64,000 nucleotides of DNA from Draconibacterium halophilum. Its GTDB lineage: Bacteria; Bacteroidota; Bacteroidia; Bacteroidales; Prolixibacteraceae. The notes under the pieces were generated by a model. That model ran no database searches, was not told the DNA's origin, and saw nothing but the letters and a program-made list of their open reading frames with translations. Location of the stretch: contig NZ_CP048409.1 in NCBI RefSeq assembly GCF_010448835.1, forward strand, positions 1,992,001 through 2,056,000, in the 5' to 3' direction. The position numbers were made by a program, and so were the translations under genes. Below, piece by piece: positions 62,956-64,000 of this stretch (position 1 is the first letter of the stretch; every line of letters begins with the position of its first letter).

Positions 62956-64000
62956 TTACCAAACAGATGATAATTGCCAGATTGCAGCATTGGTAACCTT
63001 AGTGCTCCCCTTTGTTGAAAAAAGTTCCACTTTATTATAGCTAACCCCCGGAAAAAAAATATCTGTTAATACTGCATTTCCATTGTCAACAAAAACTTCT
63101 ATCGAGGCTTTGTCGATAAACACATGAAATTGTAAGTTTTGTTTTGCAATATATTTTGTGCGATGTACTGCTTCAAATTCATCAGAAAAATTGGCTGTTC
63201 CGGCTTCTGTTCTATCAATGTATAATTCTGAATTATTTTGAGAATAACCGATTTTGATTTTCTCGCCGTTTTTATTTGAAAGCTGAATTCCAAATTCATT
63301 TCCCTCTTTATTCTGTTTAAAATTGAATAGCATCTCCGACTGCATAACAGAAATATTAGCAGTGGGGATTAAGGTATAACCCGACACTTCTGAAACCAGT
63401 AGAACTCTGTTTTTTAGGCGTAATGTTTCCAGTTCTTTTACAGGTGCCGAAGCTAAAATGTAATTGCCATTTATTTTTCTGAGTTTCAGTTGGCGGGGAA
63501 GAGTCATTGCACTTCTCCAGCGTTGGGTTGGTACTTTCTGTGCATATAGCCAATTACTCATCCAGCCAATGAAAAGACACCGACCATCCGATTGCGGGAT
63601 GCCATTCCAGATTACACCTGCATAATTATCGCTGCCGTGGTCGAGCCATTTTTCCTCGTTTTGTGTGGTACTGAAAGTTTTTCCATCGAAATCGCCAATA
63701 AAATACTGTGTTGCCGAACCGCCTTGTGGCCCACCGGGATTGATACTAACCAGCAATACCCACTTGGTTTCGTTAGTTCCTTCTATTTTCACGGGAAATA
63801 AATCAGGGCATTCCCACACTCCGCCGTGTGCGCCTTTTTCTTGTCCAAATTCGCCGGTTTTTTCCCAGTTGATTAAATCTGTTGATGCGTAAAATTCAAT
63901 GTGATCTTGCACGGCAAGTGCCATTATCCATTTTGAAAATTCTTCTACCCAGCTTACTTTAGGATCTCTAAAATCGGCGATACCCGGGTTTTTTAGCACC
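62956..64000 (-). CDS. GH32 fructan hydrolase (levanase/inulinase/invertase type), truncated at window edge
   Basis: C-terminal 347 codons of a GH32 enzyme; the N-terminus with the usual nucleophile motif lies beyond the window. Visible marks are FRDPKV (transition-state Asp), WECPDLFPV with the acid/base Glu near base 63812, and the C-terminal beta-sandwich (DKASIEVFVDNGNAVLTDIF). GH32 enzymes cleave beta-fructosides such as levan, inulin or sucrose. With the BT1754-like sensor at 28-31 kb this suggests fructan use in this region. A VCBS lipoprotein gene follows on the same strand. Confidence 0.9.
   Translation of the reverse strand, partial: VLKNPGIADFRDPKVSWVEEFSKWIMALAVQDHIEFYASTDLINWEKTGEFGQEKGAHGGVWECPDLFPVKIEGTNETKWVLLVSINPGGPQGGSATQYFIGDFDGKTFSTTQNEEKWLDHGSDNYAGVIWNGIPQSDGRCLFIGWMSNWLYAQKVPTQRWRSAMTLPRQLKLRKINGNYILASAPVKELETLRLKNRVLLVSEVSGYTLIPTANISVMQSEMLFNFKQNKEGNEFGIQLSNKNGEKIKIGYSQNNSELYIDRTEAGTANFSDEFEAVHRTKYIAKQNLQFHVFIDKASIEVFVDNGNAVLTDIFFPGVSYNKVELFSTKGSTKVTNAAIWQLSSVW

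Noticed and set aside
1..64000. CRISPR arrays, tRNA or rRNA genes, prophage
   Set aside because: No regular spaced repeats, cloverleaf, rRNA or phage structural genes were recognised when reading the window.

Overview
The window looks like a chromosomal segment of a glycan-degrading member of the Bacteroidota, probably a free-living or marine Bacteroidales/Marinilabiliales-type organism. The evidence is two SusC/SusD pairs, two hybrid two-component regulators (HTCS), GH43 and GH32 enzymes, an AraR-type arabinose operon, many lipoproteins, Bacteroidota-style -7 boxes (TAnnTTTG) and AT-rich intergenic DNA. The taxonomy is inferred from gene content only. I saw no rRNA, tRNA or CRISPR.

Left part (1-27.8 kb), pentose glycan use. 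A GH43 enzyme cut by the window edge is followed by an HTCS regulator broken by one frameshift, then a SusC/SusD pair closed by a long hairpin. Next is a tight four-gene run (DUF5695-like secreted protein, S9 peptidase, secreted HExxH protein, Crp/Fnr regulator), then a GH43-discoidin-LamG lipoprotein. The araR-araA-symporter-araD-araB-galM operon ends at a strong terminator. Together these genes could release arabinose from plant-type polysaccharide, import it with sodium and convert it to xylulose-5-phosphate.

Middle part (28-35.7 kb), a second utilization locus. A minus-strand HTCS carries a periplasmic sugar-binding sensor of the type that senses fructose in Bacteroides thetaiotaomicron BT1754. 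It is divergent from a second SusC/SusD pair. A GH32 fructan hydrolase at the far right edge (minus strand) suggests that this locus and the right end deal with fructans. The shared upstream region holds phased TTGTGTWACA repeats that are good operator candidates.

Right part (35.8-62.8 kb), an unusual concentration of FG-GAP/VCBS + ASPIC/UnbV (CRTAC1-like) proteins. There are three of about 1100 aa, two of about 555 aa and one TPR fusion of 1190 aa. Among them are two predicted c-type cytochromes with beta-propellers, a stand-alone regulator-type propeller, two orphan periplasmic binding proteins with no ABC transporter, and a membrane-anchored GyrI-like protein. An IS110-family element sits in the middle. 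This exported calcium-propeller/heme/binding-protein group is the best candidate in the window for an undescribed system; its function is unknown.

Three genes (HTCS, IS110 transposase, a CRTAC1 protein) are each broken by what looks like one missing base in a G5, A9 or C3 run. The IS110 case fits -1 frameshifting or slippage. The other two may be real mutations or sequencing errors.
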